This document shows, piece by piece, positions 7,848 to 16,171 of a DNA stretch of 64,000 nt (position 1 is the stretch's first letter; each line of letters starts with the position of its first letter). The translations under genes were made by a program, and so were the position numbers. Where the stretch lies: assembly GCF_051133435.1 (NCBI RefSeq), contig NZ_JBPGNY010000001.1, positions 124,001-188,000 of the forward strand, given 5' to 3'. This stretch comes from JAAYAO01 sp051133435. GTDB taxonomy: Bacteria; Actinomycetota; Actinomycetes; Propionibacteriales; Propionibacteriaceae. The notes below the pieces were generated by a model. It saw only the letters and a program-made list of their open reading frames with translations. It made no database searches and was not told the origin of the DNA.

Positions 7848-9923
7848 TCAGCGTTGCCAACCGGTGTGCCACAGTTCGTCACCTCGGACGGTCGGGAACA
7901 CGTTGCCCTCGGCCGACGCCGGATCGTCCGGAGGTGGTGCCTCGTGTTCGTGGCTCTTCACCACCCGGCCACGCAGCGCCAGGGTCAGGCCCGCGTAAGC
8001 AACCGTGAGGAACAAGCTGATGCCCAGGTAGCGGTCACCGGCACCCTCGAAGGGGGTCAGGTCGCCTATCCAGTGCCCGCCCATCAGGGCATCGAGAGCC
8101 AGCACGGCGGCACCGAAGGTGGCATTGGCCAACGCGACCAGCACCCGAGCCGATTGCGGGAACCAGGCCGAATCCCCGCGCGCGAACTCGTTGTCGGTGA
8201 GCAGCCGCCAGATCAGACCGACCAACAGGGCGCTACCGACCCCGAGCAGTCCGATCAGGGCGGTGAACGGTTCGAACACGATCTCGCGGTGCTCGAAAAC
8301 AGCCAACAGCAGCAGCACGCTGAACAGTGCCAGGCCACGGTCGGCAGTCAGTTCACCACGAAGCAGCAACCAGCCGAAGACCAACAGTCCGGCCAGGGCG
8401 AGACCACCGATCACACCCTCGTACGACCAGGACACGCCCAGGACCGAATAGGTGACATCGGTGACCATCAGGCCGGCGAAGGCGGCCAGGCCCATGGGCA
8501 TGATCCGGCGGCCCCGACCACTGAGCCAGAGGGCGGCGATCAGGGAGATCACAGCGGTGGTGTAGGACCGAATCATCGAAATCACCACACTGTTGGCCGA
8601 CGCCTGGCTGCGTTGGGTCAGCCAGTCCACGCCGAAGGCATTGAGGATGGTGCCCAGCAGGGTGTCACCGATCAGAATCAGCGCCAGTAGTCCGGCCATC
8701 GCCGGCGCGATGTCGGTCCAGACCGCCGGGATGTCGTCGGGGTCGGGCCGGACGGCCTTGTCCCCGGTCGGCACCCGGTCGGCGCGCCAGGTAACCAACC
8801 AGCACAGGAGGAGCGGCGGCACCGAATAGGCGACCCCCGCCAACAACACCATCGGGGCATAGGACAGGTCACCGTTGACCATTCCCCAACCGGTGCGTCC
8901 GAAGAGGTAGATCAACAGCCCGACGAGCAGAGCGAAGCCGATCGGCAGTAGCCGCCGGCGCCAGGAGTTGAGGCCCTGCCACACCGTGGTCACCGTCCAG
9001 GTAACGGTCGAGGCGGTCAATTCGGCCATCGACGCGCCGGCCAGGAAGGCCACCGGTACGGCCAACAGCCACAGGAGGGCGAACACCTGAAGCGCCCCGG
9101 AGAACATCGCAAGGGGTCGCGCCGAGGGAATCGAGTTCGCGGCCACGATCAGGATCGGCCCGATCACTGCCGCACCGATCACCAGCAGGGCGACCACGAA
9201 CTCCCACCAGGCGAAGCGGGCTCGCCAGCGAACGAGCATCAGGACGCACAGCAGAACCGCTCCGGTCACCGCAATGATGTCCGTGGCCTGCCATCCGTCG
9301 CCGAGGGTGACCGGCTGGACCAGCACCGCGACGGTCATCACGGTGATCGCCAGGCGCAGCCACCACACCATGTGCAGGCCGGCGGTGAACAGGGCCGCCA
9401 GCGCGAACAGCAGAATCGTCACCATCACCGGCATGACCATCACCGGGACGGTGAAGTTGAGCTGCAATACCAGATCGGTGCGAGCACGGATCGGCTGAGC
9501 GAAGACGGCCAAGGCCAGGGACAGCACGTACAGCGCCAGTCCGGCGATCACGATGGCCCGTAGCCCCGGTGACCACCCGGTATCGCGCAGGCGGCCATCG
9601 CTCACTTGGTCGACGATCACCCGACGGAACAGGAAGCGCAGCATGGTCCACGGCGACCAGGGCGGAAGGTCCGGCCCGGTCGGCGGCATCTGCTCCAGGG
9701 ATTCGGTCCGGGAGGCCGGGTCCCGCCTGTCGGGTGGGGCTGTCGGCGGCTGTGCGCCCGCCGGCTGCTGTGGAGCCGGTGGATACTGTGGCCCGGGTTG
9801 AGACTGCGGCCCGGGTTGATACTGCGGGGCAGAGGGATACTGCGCTGGTGGCGGCTGGTGTGGTGGCCGGGCCGGGCGGTTCGGGTCGGGCTGCTGGGGC
9901 GGCCACGGGGGCGGACTGGTCAT
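7848..9923 (-). CDS. Large polytopic membrane protein with Pro-rich N-terminus
   Basis: I do not recognise a family. The 691-residue protein starts with about 100 residues rich in Pro, Gln and Tyr (repeats such as QYQPGPQ), followed by a short soluble stretch and about sixteen hydrophobic segments. The C-terminus is soluble, with an acidic/His stretch. No Walker, kinase or transferase motif is evident. The ATG at 9923 overlaps the stop of the upstream beta-propeller gene (ATGA), so the pair is translationally coupled and probably forms a membrane complex. The Pro-rich tails of both proteins could contact each other or a common partner. The same frame stays open upstream of 9923 but is antisense-like shadow there. 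Confidence 0.75.
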   Translation of the reverse strand: MTSPPPWPPQQPDPNRPARPPHQPPPAQYPSAPQYQPGPQSQPGPQYPPAPQQPAGAQPPTAPPDRRDPASRTESLEQMPPTGPDLPPWSPWTMLRFLFRRVIVDQVSDGRLRDTGWSPGLRAIVIAGLALYVLSLALAVFAQPIRARTDLVLQLNFTVPVMVMPVMVTILLFALAALFTAGLHMVWWLRLAITVMTVAVLVQPVTLGDGWQATDIIAVTGAVLLCVLMLVRWRARFAWWEFVVALLVIGAAVIGPILIVAANSIPSARPLAMFSGALQVFALLWLLAVPVAFLAGASMAELTASTVTWTVTTVWQGLNSWRRRLLPIGFALLVGLLIYLFGRTGWGMVNGDLSYAPMVLLAGVAYSVPPLLLCWLVTWRADRVPTGDKAVRPDPDDIPAVWTDIAPAMAGLLALILIGDTLLGTILNAFGVDWLTQRSQASANSVVISMIRSYTTAVISLIAALWLSGRGRRIMPMGLAAFAGLMVTDVTYSVLGVSWSYEGVIGGLALAGLLVFGWLLLRGELTADRGLALFSVLLLLAVFEHREIVFEPFTALIGLLGVGSALLVGLIWRLLTDNEFARGDSAWFPQSARVLVALANATFGAAVLALDALMGGHWIGDLTPFEGAGDRYLGISLFLTVAYAGLTLALRGRVVKSHEHEAPPPDDPASAEGNVFPTVRGDELWHTGWQR

Positions 9924-11911
9924 GGTTGCACCCACCATCCGGTCATCGTTTCGCGATCCAGGGCCCACACCCGGCCGGCGCCGACGGTGAGCGTGTCTGC
10001 CGGGGAACCTTCCAGCGACCAGGAATGCCGCTTGGTGCCATCGGTGCTCCACAGGTGGACCTGACCGTCGGCCAGGGTCAGGAAGCCGCCATCGATCGCC
10101 ACCAGGGCCTGCTGCCCGGTCGGCACATCGGCGATCGTGGCGCCGGTGGTCAGATCGAGGAAGCGCATCCGGTTGGGAGTTCCGACCAGCACCCGGCCAC
10201 CGCTGATCGCGAGGCGGTTCGGCACCGACAAGGTTGATTCCCACAGCATGTCGCCGGTGCGGGCGTCGATGGCGCTCACGCCCCCGGCCGCCACGAGCAC
10301 CACGCCGTCGGCCAGGGCCACATCGGCGATCGGCTGTCCGAAGCCCACGTCGTCGGAGAGCAACTCTCCGGTATCGGCGTCCAGCAACAACAAGGTGAAG
10401 CCGGCGTCCACCGCAGCCACGCTCGTGCCGTCGGTGGCCAGCGGGTTGGCGATGCCCTCGTCGCTGGCTGCGGTGTTCCAGATCTCCTGACCGTTGCCGA
10501 CGTCGAACATCCGTACCCGACCGTCCAGGGTGGCGACCGCGATCCGGTCCGGCCCGAGCGACACCGGGGCCGACATCGCCACGTCGGACAGGTCCGCGGT
10601 CCACCGCCGGGCTCCGTCGTCGCCGAACACCGTCAGGGTGCGCCGATTGGAGGTGGCCGTCGTCAGCCTGCCGTGGGTACCCACCGCGGTCACCTGCCCG
10701 CCGGCATGTCCGCGCCAGATCAACAGCCCGGTTCCGGCCGAGTAGTCGGCCCCGTCCTCGGCTGCGGGCAGAATGCTCATCACATCGCCGTTGAGCAGGT
10801 ACGGCACATGGAGATAGCCGGTGTCGCCGGCCACCGGCGCCCCGAAGGGAACAACCAGCGCGGGTTGGGTGTCGAATGTCCCGTCGGTCTCGACCGCTGC
10901 GTCCAACCATCCGGTCTGCCATTGAGCCGGGTCCGATGCGTCGGCCTTCAGCAGCGGGGCGGATTCGCGATCCTCGGCACCGATCGGCCGAGGATCGGCC
11001 GGAGTGAACTCGTAGCGTTGTTGATTCCAGCGCCCGCTCTGCCGCACGATGCCGGCACCGGGGCACCACAGGGATTCCTCCTCGATTCGCAGATGCTCCA
11101 TCTCCGTCTGCGAGGTGATCACCAAACAGCCCCGATCGGCCTCCCCGGCGTCGGCAGGGGTGCTCGCCGAGGAGGTATTGGTGTAGGGCTGCTGCACCCG
11201 GCGGACGATGTCGATCCGCGCTTCGCCCTTGGACTCCCAGCTCTGGTCAGCAGCGACATCGTGCGGCACCTCGCGGACCGGTGGATGGAACACGATGCCC
11301 CGCTCACCCCAGGACTGTCCGAACAGCATGGTGCCGCCGGTGGTTGCCTGGCGCAGGTGAACGCGACGATCCAACTCATCTCCGGTGCTCACCTGACGCC
11401 AGAAATGTGCCGTGCGCACGTCGCCCTCAGGGGGATACAACGACGCTGCCAACGGGGACGGGATGCCGACGATGGCTTCTTCACCGAGCAACCTCGCGTG
11501 CTCGATCACGCCTTGTTCAGTGGTGCTGTCGAGGGTGTAGTCGACATCCAGGGCGGCCCCGTCGACCGGCCAGAGATCGGTGGCCGCATTGTGTGGGAAG
11601 TCATCGGGGACGGCGGCGGAACGCATGGTGAGGGCGGCCATCGCGGCCAGGACGCCCAGCACCAACACCAGCGCCACCGGCAGTTCGTAGCGGCGCCGCC
11701 GGGCAGGTTTCTCGGGCTTCGGGGGTGGTGCGCCTTCGGGCTGCTGCTGCGGCGGGGCCGGGAAACGCGGCGGTGGTGGCGGTGGCGGTTCGGCAGGACG
11801 ATGCCGGGCCCGGTCCTTGGCCCACTCGGGGGTGACCACGGCCGGCCCGTCCTGTTGCCAGGTGGGACGCACGCCACCGGCGGAGTAACCACCGGGCGGA
11901 TCGGGCGCCAT
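9920..11911 (-). CDS. Membrane-anchored PQQ-type beta-propeller protein
   Basis: A 663-residue protein with a Pro-rich cytosolic N-terminus (about 1-70), one transmembrane helix at 77-95 and a large extracytoplasmic part. The C-terminal half has blades of the PQQ/WD-like propeller type, seen as repeated units ending in DxxTGxxLW (for example DARTGDMLWES) and DVGNGQEIWN. No catalytic site is recognised, so a scaffold or sensor role is likely. The start is ATG 11911, preceded by GGGGAG at good distance; upstream in-frame starts would run into the divergent promoter. The downstream polytopic protein is translationally coupled. Confidence 0.75.
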   Translation of the reverse strand: MAPDPPGGYSAGGVRPTWQQDGPAVVTPEWAKDRARHRPAEPPPPPPPRFPAPPQQQPEGAPPPKPEKPARRRRYELPVALVLVLGVLAAMAALTMRSAAVPDDFPHNAATDLWPVDGAALDVDYTLDSTTEQGVIEHARLLGEEAIVGIPSPLAASLYPPEGDVRTAHFWRQVSTGDELDRRVHLRQATTGGTMLFGQSWGERGIVFHPPVREVPHDVAADQSWESKGEARIDIVRRVQQPYTNTSSASTPADAGEADRGCLVITSQTEMEHLRIEEESLWCPGAGIVRQSGRWNQQRYEFTPADPRPIGAEDRESAPLLKADASDPAQWQTGWLDAAVETDGTFDTQPALVVPFGAPVAGDTGYLHVPYLLNGDVMSILPAAEDGADYSAGTGLLIWRGHAGGQVTAVGTHGRLTTATSNRRTLTVFGDDGARRWTADLSDVAMSAPVSLGPDRIAVATLDGRVRMFDVGNGQEIWNTAASDEGIANPLATDGTSVAAVDAGFTLLLLDADTGELLSDDVGFGQPIADVALADGVVLVAAGGVSAIDARTGDMLWESTLSVPNRLAISGGRVLVGTPNRMRFLDLTTGATIADVPTGQQALVAIDGGFLTLADGQVHLWSTDGTKRHSWSLEGSPADTLTVGAGRVWALDRETMTGWWVQP

Positions 11912-12051
11912 CACGTCTCCCCTCTGTGCACCGATTGCCGAAATCATGTGTGTCGACATGCACACTAGTCGCCCGCACCGTCCCTGCTCGGTAACTTGCC
12001 CGATCCGCGTCCGCACAGAGATGGGAGCGCCCACACAGCGGCCCGGCCGGG

Positions 12052-12063
12052 TAAAATGGGCCC
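12052..12063 (+). promoter_or_regulatory. Leaderless -10 element before the XRE regulator gene
   Basis: TAAAAT (12052-12057) is followed by exactly six bases and the ATG at 12064, with no ribosome site. The 152-base divergent gap to the propeller gene also holds an imperfect dyad around TGTCGACA near 11950, a possible operator. Confidence 0.55.
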
Positions 12064-12417
12064 ATGGCCGAAACGAGAGCGGGATCGTCACTGGGTGAGT
12101 TGCTGCGCAAGCAGCGCGAACTCGCCTCGATTCCGATGCGGCAGTTGGCCAGGATGGCCGGTATTTCCGGCCCTTATCTGTCGCAGATCGAGCGCGGCCT
12201 GCGGGCACCGTCCGACCAAGTACTCGAGGCGCTGGCCACCAATCTGCAGATTTCGGCCGACGCGTTGCGCGCCCAGGCCGGGGTATCGGCCACCCGGGCC
12301 GGCACCGCCGCGGTGGTGGACGCGATTCGCGCCGACACCGCACTCACCGCCGCGCAGCGCAAGTCCCTCGAAGAGGTGTACCTGGCCTTCCTGGCCACCA
12401 ACGAAGCCGGCGACTGA
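12064..12417 (+). CDS. XRE-type helix-turn-helix regulator
   Basis: A 117-residue DNA-binding protein. The helix-turn-helix covers about residues 10-60, with RQLARMAGISGPYLSQIERG as the recognition core, followed by a C-terminal helical dimer region. The layout (SLGELLRKQRE at the start, then DAIRADTALTAAQR near 90) looks like the mycobacterial XRE protein encoded next to the HbhA heparin-binding/lipid-associated protein. Here a phasin gene with similar Ala/Lys-rich character lies 1.3 kb away, so control of PHA genes is a reasonable inference. The mRNA appears leaderless. It converges on the hydrolase gene. Confidence 0.85.
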   Translation: MAETRAGSSLGELLRKQRELASIPMRQLARMAGISGPYLSQIERGLRAPSDQVLEALATNLQISADALRAQAGVSATRAGTAAVVDAIRADTALTAAQRKSLEEVYLAFLATNEAGD

Positions 12418-12428
12418 CCGGCGCGGGT

Positions 12429-13559
12429 TCAGCCGAGGTCGCTCGCGACCCGCAGCAGCGGGGCCCACTGTTCGGCGAGCACGGTGCGGTCGAACAACAG
12501 ATCGAGATGTCCCACGGGCGCGTCGGCGCGATGAATCAGTTCCGGACGCGTGGACACCACGTCCTCGATCGCCAGCAACTGGGCCGGTGGGCAGATCACG
12601 TCCTTGTCACCGGTGATCAGGAACAGCGGGCAGGAGATCCGGGACAGGTCCACCTGCTCATCGCCGATGCTCAACTCACCGCGAATCAGCTTGTTGGCGG
12701 CGAACAGTTCGTCCACGGTCCAGCGGACGAAGGGACCCGGCAGGTCTTCGGGGGTGTTCAGCCACCGGCGGACCGCGGCGTTCTGGGCCATCAGCTCGGG
12801 GCTACCGATCTCGGCCCACAGTTTCGCCGCCCGGGCACTGTCCTCGGTCCATTCCATGGTGCGCAGCAGGCCGGCCTGGAACATGCCCGGGTAGATCCAG
12901 CGGCCGCCGATCAGATCACCAGCCAGGTCGCTGATGCCGCCCAGGGCGCGGTAGGTAACCCGGCCGGGCAGATCGAGGCCGGCGTGGCAGTCGATCGGTG
13001 CGGCCCCCAGTGTCAGGGTCGCCACGCTGTCGGGGTCGAGGGCGGCGATGATCGCGGCCAGCCAGCCGCCCTGGGAGAAGCCGACCAGGTGTACCCGTCC
13101 GCCCAACTCGGTGATCGCCTCACGCACCACCTCGACATGTTCGATGATGCCGACCGAGGCGGTTTCGCCGGTGGCCGGGAACCATTCCAGGCTGTGGGTG
13201 CGGTGATGCCCGGAGGCCAGCAGGGTGCCGATCAGGCCGGCTGATTCGCTCAGGTCCACCCCGGACGAGGTCATTCCCGATCGGGGCGGCAGCACCAGGG
13301 TGGGCAGCCGGTCGGGTTCGTCGGCTCCGAAGTCGAGCAGCCGGGCGATCGGCCACTCGCGCACCACCTCGTGCGGGTGGGCGAAGGTGGGCGGGGTCGG
13401 GTCGAACATGGACGACCAGAAGTTGCCGGTATCGGTCCAGAACTCCACCGGCCCGGTCGGTCGAGTGGCCGCGTGGGAGAGATAGCCCGCCCAGCCCTCC
13501 ACCAATTGACGGGTCAGGGTGAACGGGGTGAGCAGAACCCGCTGCAACGGTTGGGACAT
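12429..13559 (-). CDS. Alpha/beta hydrolase, PHA depolymerase/PhaC-like
   Basis: A 376-residue alpha/beta hydrolase. The nucleophile elbow is GFSQGG with Ser162 where PHA synthases carry Cys. The rest of the triad fits Asp318 or Asp320 in ITGDKD and His351 in VGHLD. The C-terminal part resembles PhaC and intracellular PHA depolymerases. Together with its position just downstream of the phasin and synthase genes, this suggests it hydrolyses stored polymer or PHA oligomers. The Ser elbow argues against polymerase activity. ATG 13559 has an AAGGTG ribosome site. A stable hairpin separates it from the phasin gene. Confidence 0.75.
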   Translation of the reverse strand: MSQPLQRVLLTPFTLTRQLVEGWAGYLSHAATRPTGPVEFWTDTGNFWSSMFDPTPPTFAHPHEVVREWPIARLLDFGADEPDRLPTLVLPPRSGMTSSGVDLSESAGLIGTLLASGHHRTHSLEWFPATGETASVGIIEHVEVVREAITELGGRVHLVGFSQGGWLAAIIAALDPDSVATLTLGAAPIDCHAGLDLPGRVTYRALGGISDLAGDLIGGRWIYPGMFQAGLLRTMEWTEDSARAAKLWAEIGSPELMAQNAAVRRWLNTPEDLPGPFVRWTVDELFAANKLIRGELSIGDEQVDLSRISCPLFLITGDKDVICPPAQLLAIEDVVSTRPELIHRADAPVGHLDLLFDRTVLAEQWAPLLRVASDLG

Positions 13560-13624
13560 CACCACATCACCTTTTCACAATCGATCGGCATGCTGCCCGA
13601 AGATGTTGACTCTCCCGGAGATGA

Positions 13625-13658
13625 CGATCGCCGCCGGATAGGACTCCGGCGGCGATCG
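13625..13658 (-). terminator. Perfect 14-bp hairpin after the phasin gene
   Basis: Arms 13625-13638 and 13645-13658 are fully complementary (CGATCGCCGCCGGA and its complement) around a 6-base loop. There is no T-tract, as is common in actinobacterial terminators. It lies 24 bases past the phasin stop and would limit readthrough into the hydrolase gene. Confidence 0.6.
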
Positions 13659-13681
13659 GGTCTTGCTGTGGGGCGATCAGG

Positions 13682-14389
13682 TCACTTGAGCAGTTCGCGG
13701 GCCATGGTGGTGCTGGCGCGGGTCAGGCCCTTGGCCAGGTCGATCTGGGCGTTCACGATGTCGGCGAAGCCCGGAACCTTCACGGCCTCGGCCATCTTGG
13801 CCTGGGCGTCGAAGAGCATCTCGGTGTTCTTCTCGAAGAAGTCCAGGTTCTGGTTGCCGGCCTTCTTGGCGGCCTCGACGTAGAGGGTGTTCAGCTCGAA
13901 CATCTTGGTGGTCGAGTCGTTGATCGCCTGCACCATGGTGTCGGTGTTGGCGGCGATGCCGGCCTCGAGCTTGGCAGCGGCGGCGTCGGCCTGGGCGATC
14001 GACTGGTCGGTCACCTTGGTGGCGGTCTGCGCAGCGGCGTCGGCGGCCTTGGTGGTTGCCTTGGTGGCGGCGTCGGTCACCTTGGTGACGTTCTGCACGG
14101 TCGCGTCGGCGGCCTTGGCGCCGGCCTTGGTGGTGGCCTCGGTGACCTTGGCGGCCGAAGCGGTGGCGGTGTCGGCAGCCTTGGCGAGGTTCTCGCCGGC
14201 GGCGTCGGCAACCTTCTGGGTGTTCTCCGCAGCGCTCTCGGTCAGCTTGGTGGTGTTCTCGACGGCCGCGTCGGCAACCTTCTGCGAGGTGGCGGCAGCG
14301 GTATCGGCGTTCTTGCGAGCGGCAGCGGCGGTCTTGGTCGCAGCGGCCGAAGTCTTGCTGGCAGTGGGCTTGCTGGTGGTGGTGGCCAT
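13682..14389 (-). CDS. phaP: Phasin-like PHA granule protein
   Basis: A 235-residue protein built largely of Ala, Lys, Thr and Val. Residues 1-120 carry many near-repeats of an amphipathic 11-residue unit (KVADAAxEN, KVTDAATKA), typical of helices that lie on hydrophobic surfaces. Residues 140-235 match the phasin core (NTDTMVQAINDSTTKMFEL, then FFEKNTEMLFDAQAKMAEA). Phasins coat PHA granules and control their size. It sits directly downstream of phaC but has its own promoter region with three GTTAGCTA repeats, so it is probably separately regulated. The ribosome site is AGAGGAGAAA. Confidence 0.85.
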   Translation of the reverse strand: MATTTSKPTASKTSAAATKTAAAARKNADTAAATSQKVADAAVENTTKLTESAAENTQKVADAAGENLAKAADTATASAAKVTEATTKAGAKAADATVQNVTKVTDAATKATTKAADAAAQTATKVTDQSIAQADAAAAKLEAGIAANTDTMVQAINDSTTKMFELNTLYVEAAKKAGNQNLDFFEKNTEMLFDAQAKMAEAVKVPGFADIVNAQIDLAKGLTRASTTMARELLK

Positions 14390-14417
14390 TGTTTTCTCCT
14401 CTGGAGTGGGAATCGCT

Positions 14418-14450
14418 GTTAGCTATGTTAGCTACCGTTAGCTAACACTT
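14418..14450 (-). promoter_or_regulatory. Repeated GTTAGCTA operator upstream of phaP
   Basis: GTTAGCTA occurs at 14418-14425, 14427-14434 and 14437-14444, the last extended to the palindrome GTTAGCTAAC (14437-14446). On the minus strand the array begins AAGTGTTAGCT (complement of 14440-14450), about 50 bases before the phaP ATG. The same 11 bases occur before the SDR gene at 48.4 kb at nearly the same distance. This looks like a multi-site operator for one regulator. Confidence 0.65.
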
Positions 14451-14481
14451 CAAATCCAGGGAGAAAACTCCGGGTGAAGCC

Positions 14482-16164
14482 TCAGAAGACGTAGGTGCCG
14501 GGGGCGTCGTCCATCGGTTCGTACTTGCCGCCACCCATCACCGGCGGGTCGATCAACTCACCGGCGCGAGCCTTGGACCATTCGGCCCAGTCCTGCCACC
14601 ACGAGATCGCCTTGCGTTCGGCCTTGGCCAGCCATTCCGCGCTGGTGGCGGGCATCTGCGAGGCCTCGGTGGGATCGCCCAGCACCTCGGTCCAGGCCTT
14701 CTTGCTCGGCGGGTTCACGATGCCGGCGATGTGTCCCCCACTGGCGCGCACATAGCGCACGTCGCCACCGAGCAGCGGCACCCCGGCGTAGGACGACTCC
14801 CAGGGCACGATGTGGTCGTTGATCGCACCGATGATGTAGACGTCGTTCTTCACCAGGTCGAGCCCGAGCCGTTGGCCGGCCATTTCCAGGGTGCCGTTGG
14901 CGAGTTCGTTGTTGTTGTAGAGGCTGCGCAGGTACTCGCCGTGCATCTTGCGCGGCATGTTGGTGCTGTCCTCGTTCCAGACCAGCAGGTCGAAGGCCGG
15001 CGGGTCCTCACCGAGCATCCAACGGGTGATCCAGTAGCTGTAGATCAGGTCGTGGGCGCGCAGCAGGTCGAAGGAGGTGGCGAGGTTCTTGCCCTCCAGG
15101 TACCCCTTGGCCTCCATCAGGGTGTCGATCTTGTAGACCGTCTCCGGGTCCGACATCAACCCCAGGTCACCGGTCTCGCTGTAATCCAGCAGGGTGTTGA
15201 TCAGGGTGATGTTGCCGATCCGGTCGTCGCCGGTGGCGCTCATGTAGGCCGCGGTGATGGTGGCCATCGCCCCACCCAGGCAGACGCAGAGCAGGTCGAT
15301 CCGGTCCTGCTCGGTGACCCCCTGCACCACGTCCAGGGCGGCGAGCACGCCCTGGGTCATGTAGTCGGCGAAGGACGTGTCGGCCATCGACTCGTCGGGG
15401 TTGCGGTACGAAATCATGAACACCGTTCGGCCCTGCTTGCCGGCCCATTCGACCAGCGACCGGCCCGGGTTGAGGTCCATGATGTAGTACTTGTTGATCC
15501 ACGGCGGCACCATCAGCAACGGCGTGGCATGCACCTTCTCGGTGAGCGGCTCGTACTGCATCACCTCGATCAACTCGTTGCGGTAGATGACCTTGCCCTT
15601 GCTGGCGGCCATGTTCTCGCCGACGGTGAAGGCACCCTCGTCCACCCGCAGCGGTTTGCCGTCACGACGGATGACATCGTCGAGGAAGTGCGAGAAGCCC
15701 TTCATCAGGCTCTTGCCGCCGGTTTCCCAACTGCGCACGTGCACGTCGGGGTTGGTGAACGGGTTGTTGCACGGGGCGCTCATGTCCAGCACGATGCGGG
15801 CGAACTGGCGCGCCTTGCGGACGTTGAACTCGTCGGGGTCTCCCCCGGCCGCGATCAGATCGTCGACGTATTCGCCGGTGGCGACCCAGTACCGCAGCCA
15901 CGCGTTGTACATCGGGTGCTGGGTCCAGGCCGGGTTCGACCAGCGCTTGTCCCCCTTGACCTCGGGCAGCGGCAACCCTTCCATGCCGGTGCTCACCCAG
16001 GCTGCCGACAGCGGCAGGGTGGCGAGTTGCAACCCGTACTTCGCGGTGGCGGTGGCCACTCCGACCGGGTTGGTGGCCGCCTTCTTGGCCACGTCCATGG
16101 TGGCGGAAAGCCACCCGAACGGATCGACAGCGGCACTGGCTCGTCGGGTGAGCTTCTTGATCAC
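14482..16164 (-). CDS. phaC: Class I-like polyhydroxyalkanoate synthase
   Basis: Polymerises (R)-3-hydroxyacyl-CoA into intracellular PHA. The 560-residue product has the PhaC N-terminal domain and an alpha/beta hydrolase core. The triad is Cys295 (nucleophile), Asp450 in AINDHIVPW and His478 in SGGHIAG; the Trp in the conserved LLVWNEDSTNMP region is also present. The nucleophile box reads C-V-C-L-G-G, so the first Gly of the usual GxCxGG is Cys293, an uncommon substitution. The gene lies 7 bases downstream of the MaoC-family hydratase gene, which could feed it monomers from beta-oxidation. Confidence 0.93.
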   Translation of the reverse strand: MIKKLTRRASAAVDPFGWLSATMDVAKKAATNPVGVATATAKYGLQLATLPLSAAWVSTGMEGLPLPEVKGDKRWSNPAWTQHPMYNAWLRYWVATGEYVDDLIAAGGDPDEFNVRKARQFARIVLDMSAPCNNPFTNPDVHVRSWETGGKSLMKGFSHFLDDVIRRDGKPLRVDEGAFTVGENMAASKGKVIYRNELIEVMQYEPLTEKVHATPLLMVPPWINKYYIMDLNPGRSLVEWAGKQGRTVFMISYRNPDESMADTSFADYMTQGVLAALDVVQGVTEQDRIDLLCVCLGGAMATITAAYMSATGDDRIGNITLINTLLDYSETGDLGLMSDPETVYKIDTLMEAKGYLEGKNLATSFDLLRAHDLIYSYWITRWMLGEDPPAFDLLVWNEDSTNMPRKMHGEYLRSLYNNNELANGTLEMAGQRLGLDLVKNDVYIIGAINDHIVPWESSYAGVPLLGGDVRYVRASGGHIAGIVNPPSKKAWTEVLGDPTEASQMPATSAEWLAKAERKAISWWQDWAEWSKARAGELIDPPVMGGGKYEPMDDAPGTYVF

Positions 16165-16171
16165 GGCGCTC

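Noticed and set aside
11912..12343. N-terminal extension of the PQQ-propeller gene
   Set aside because: It would overlap the divergent XRE gene and its promoter; ATG 11911 has a proper ribosome site and fits the Pro-rich start.
12429..13559. Second PHA synthase
   Set aside because: The nucleophile is Ser in GFSQGG, not Cys, so hydrolase activity is more likely.
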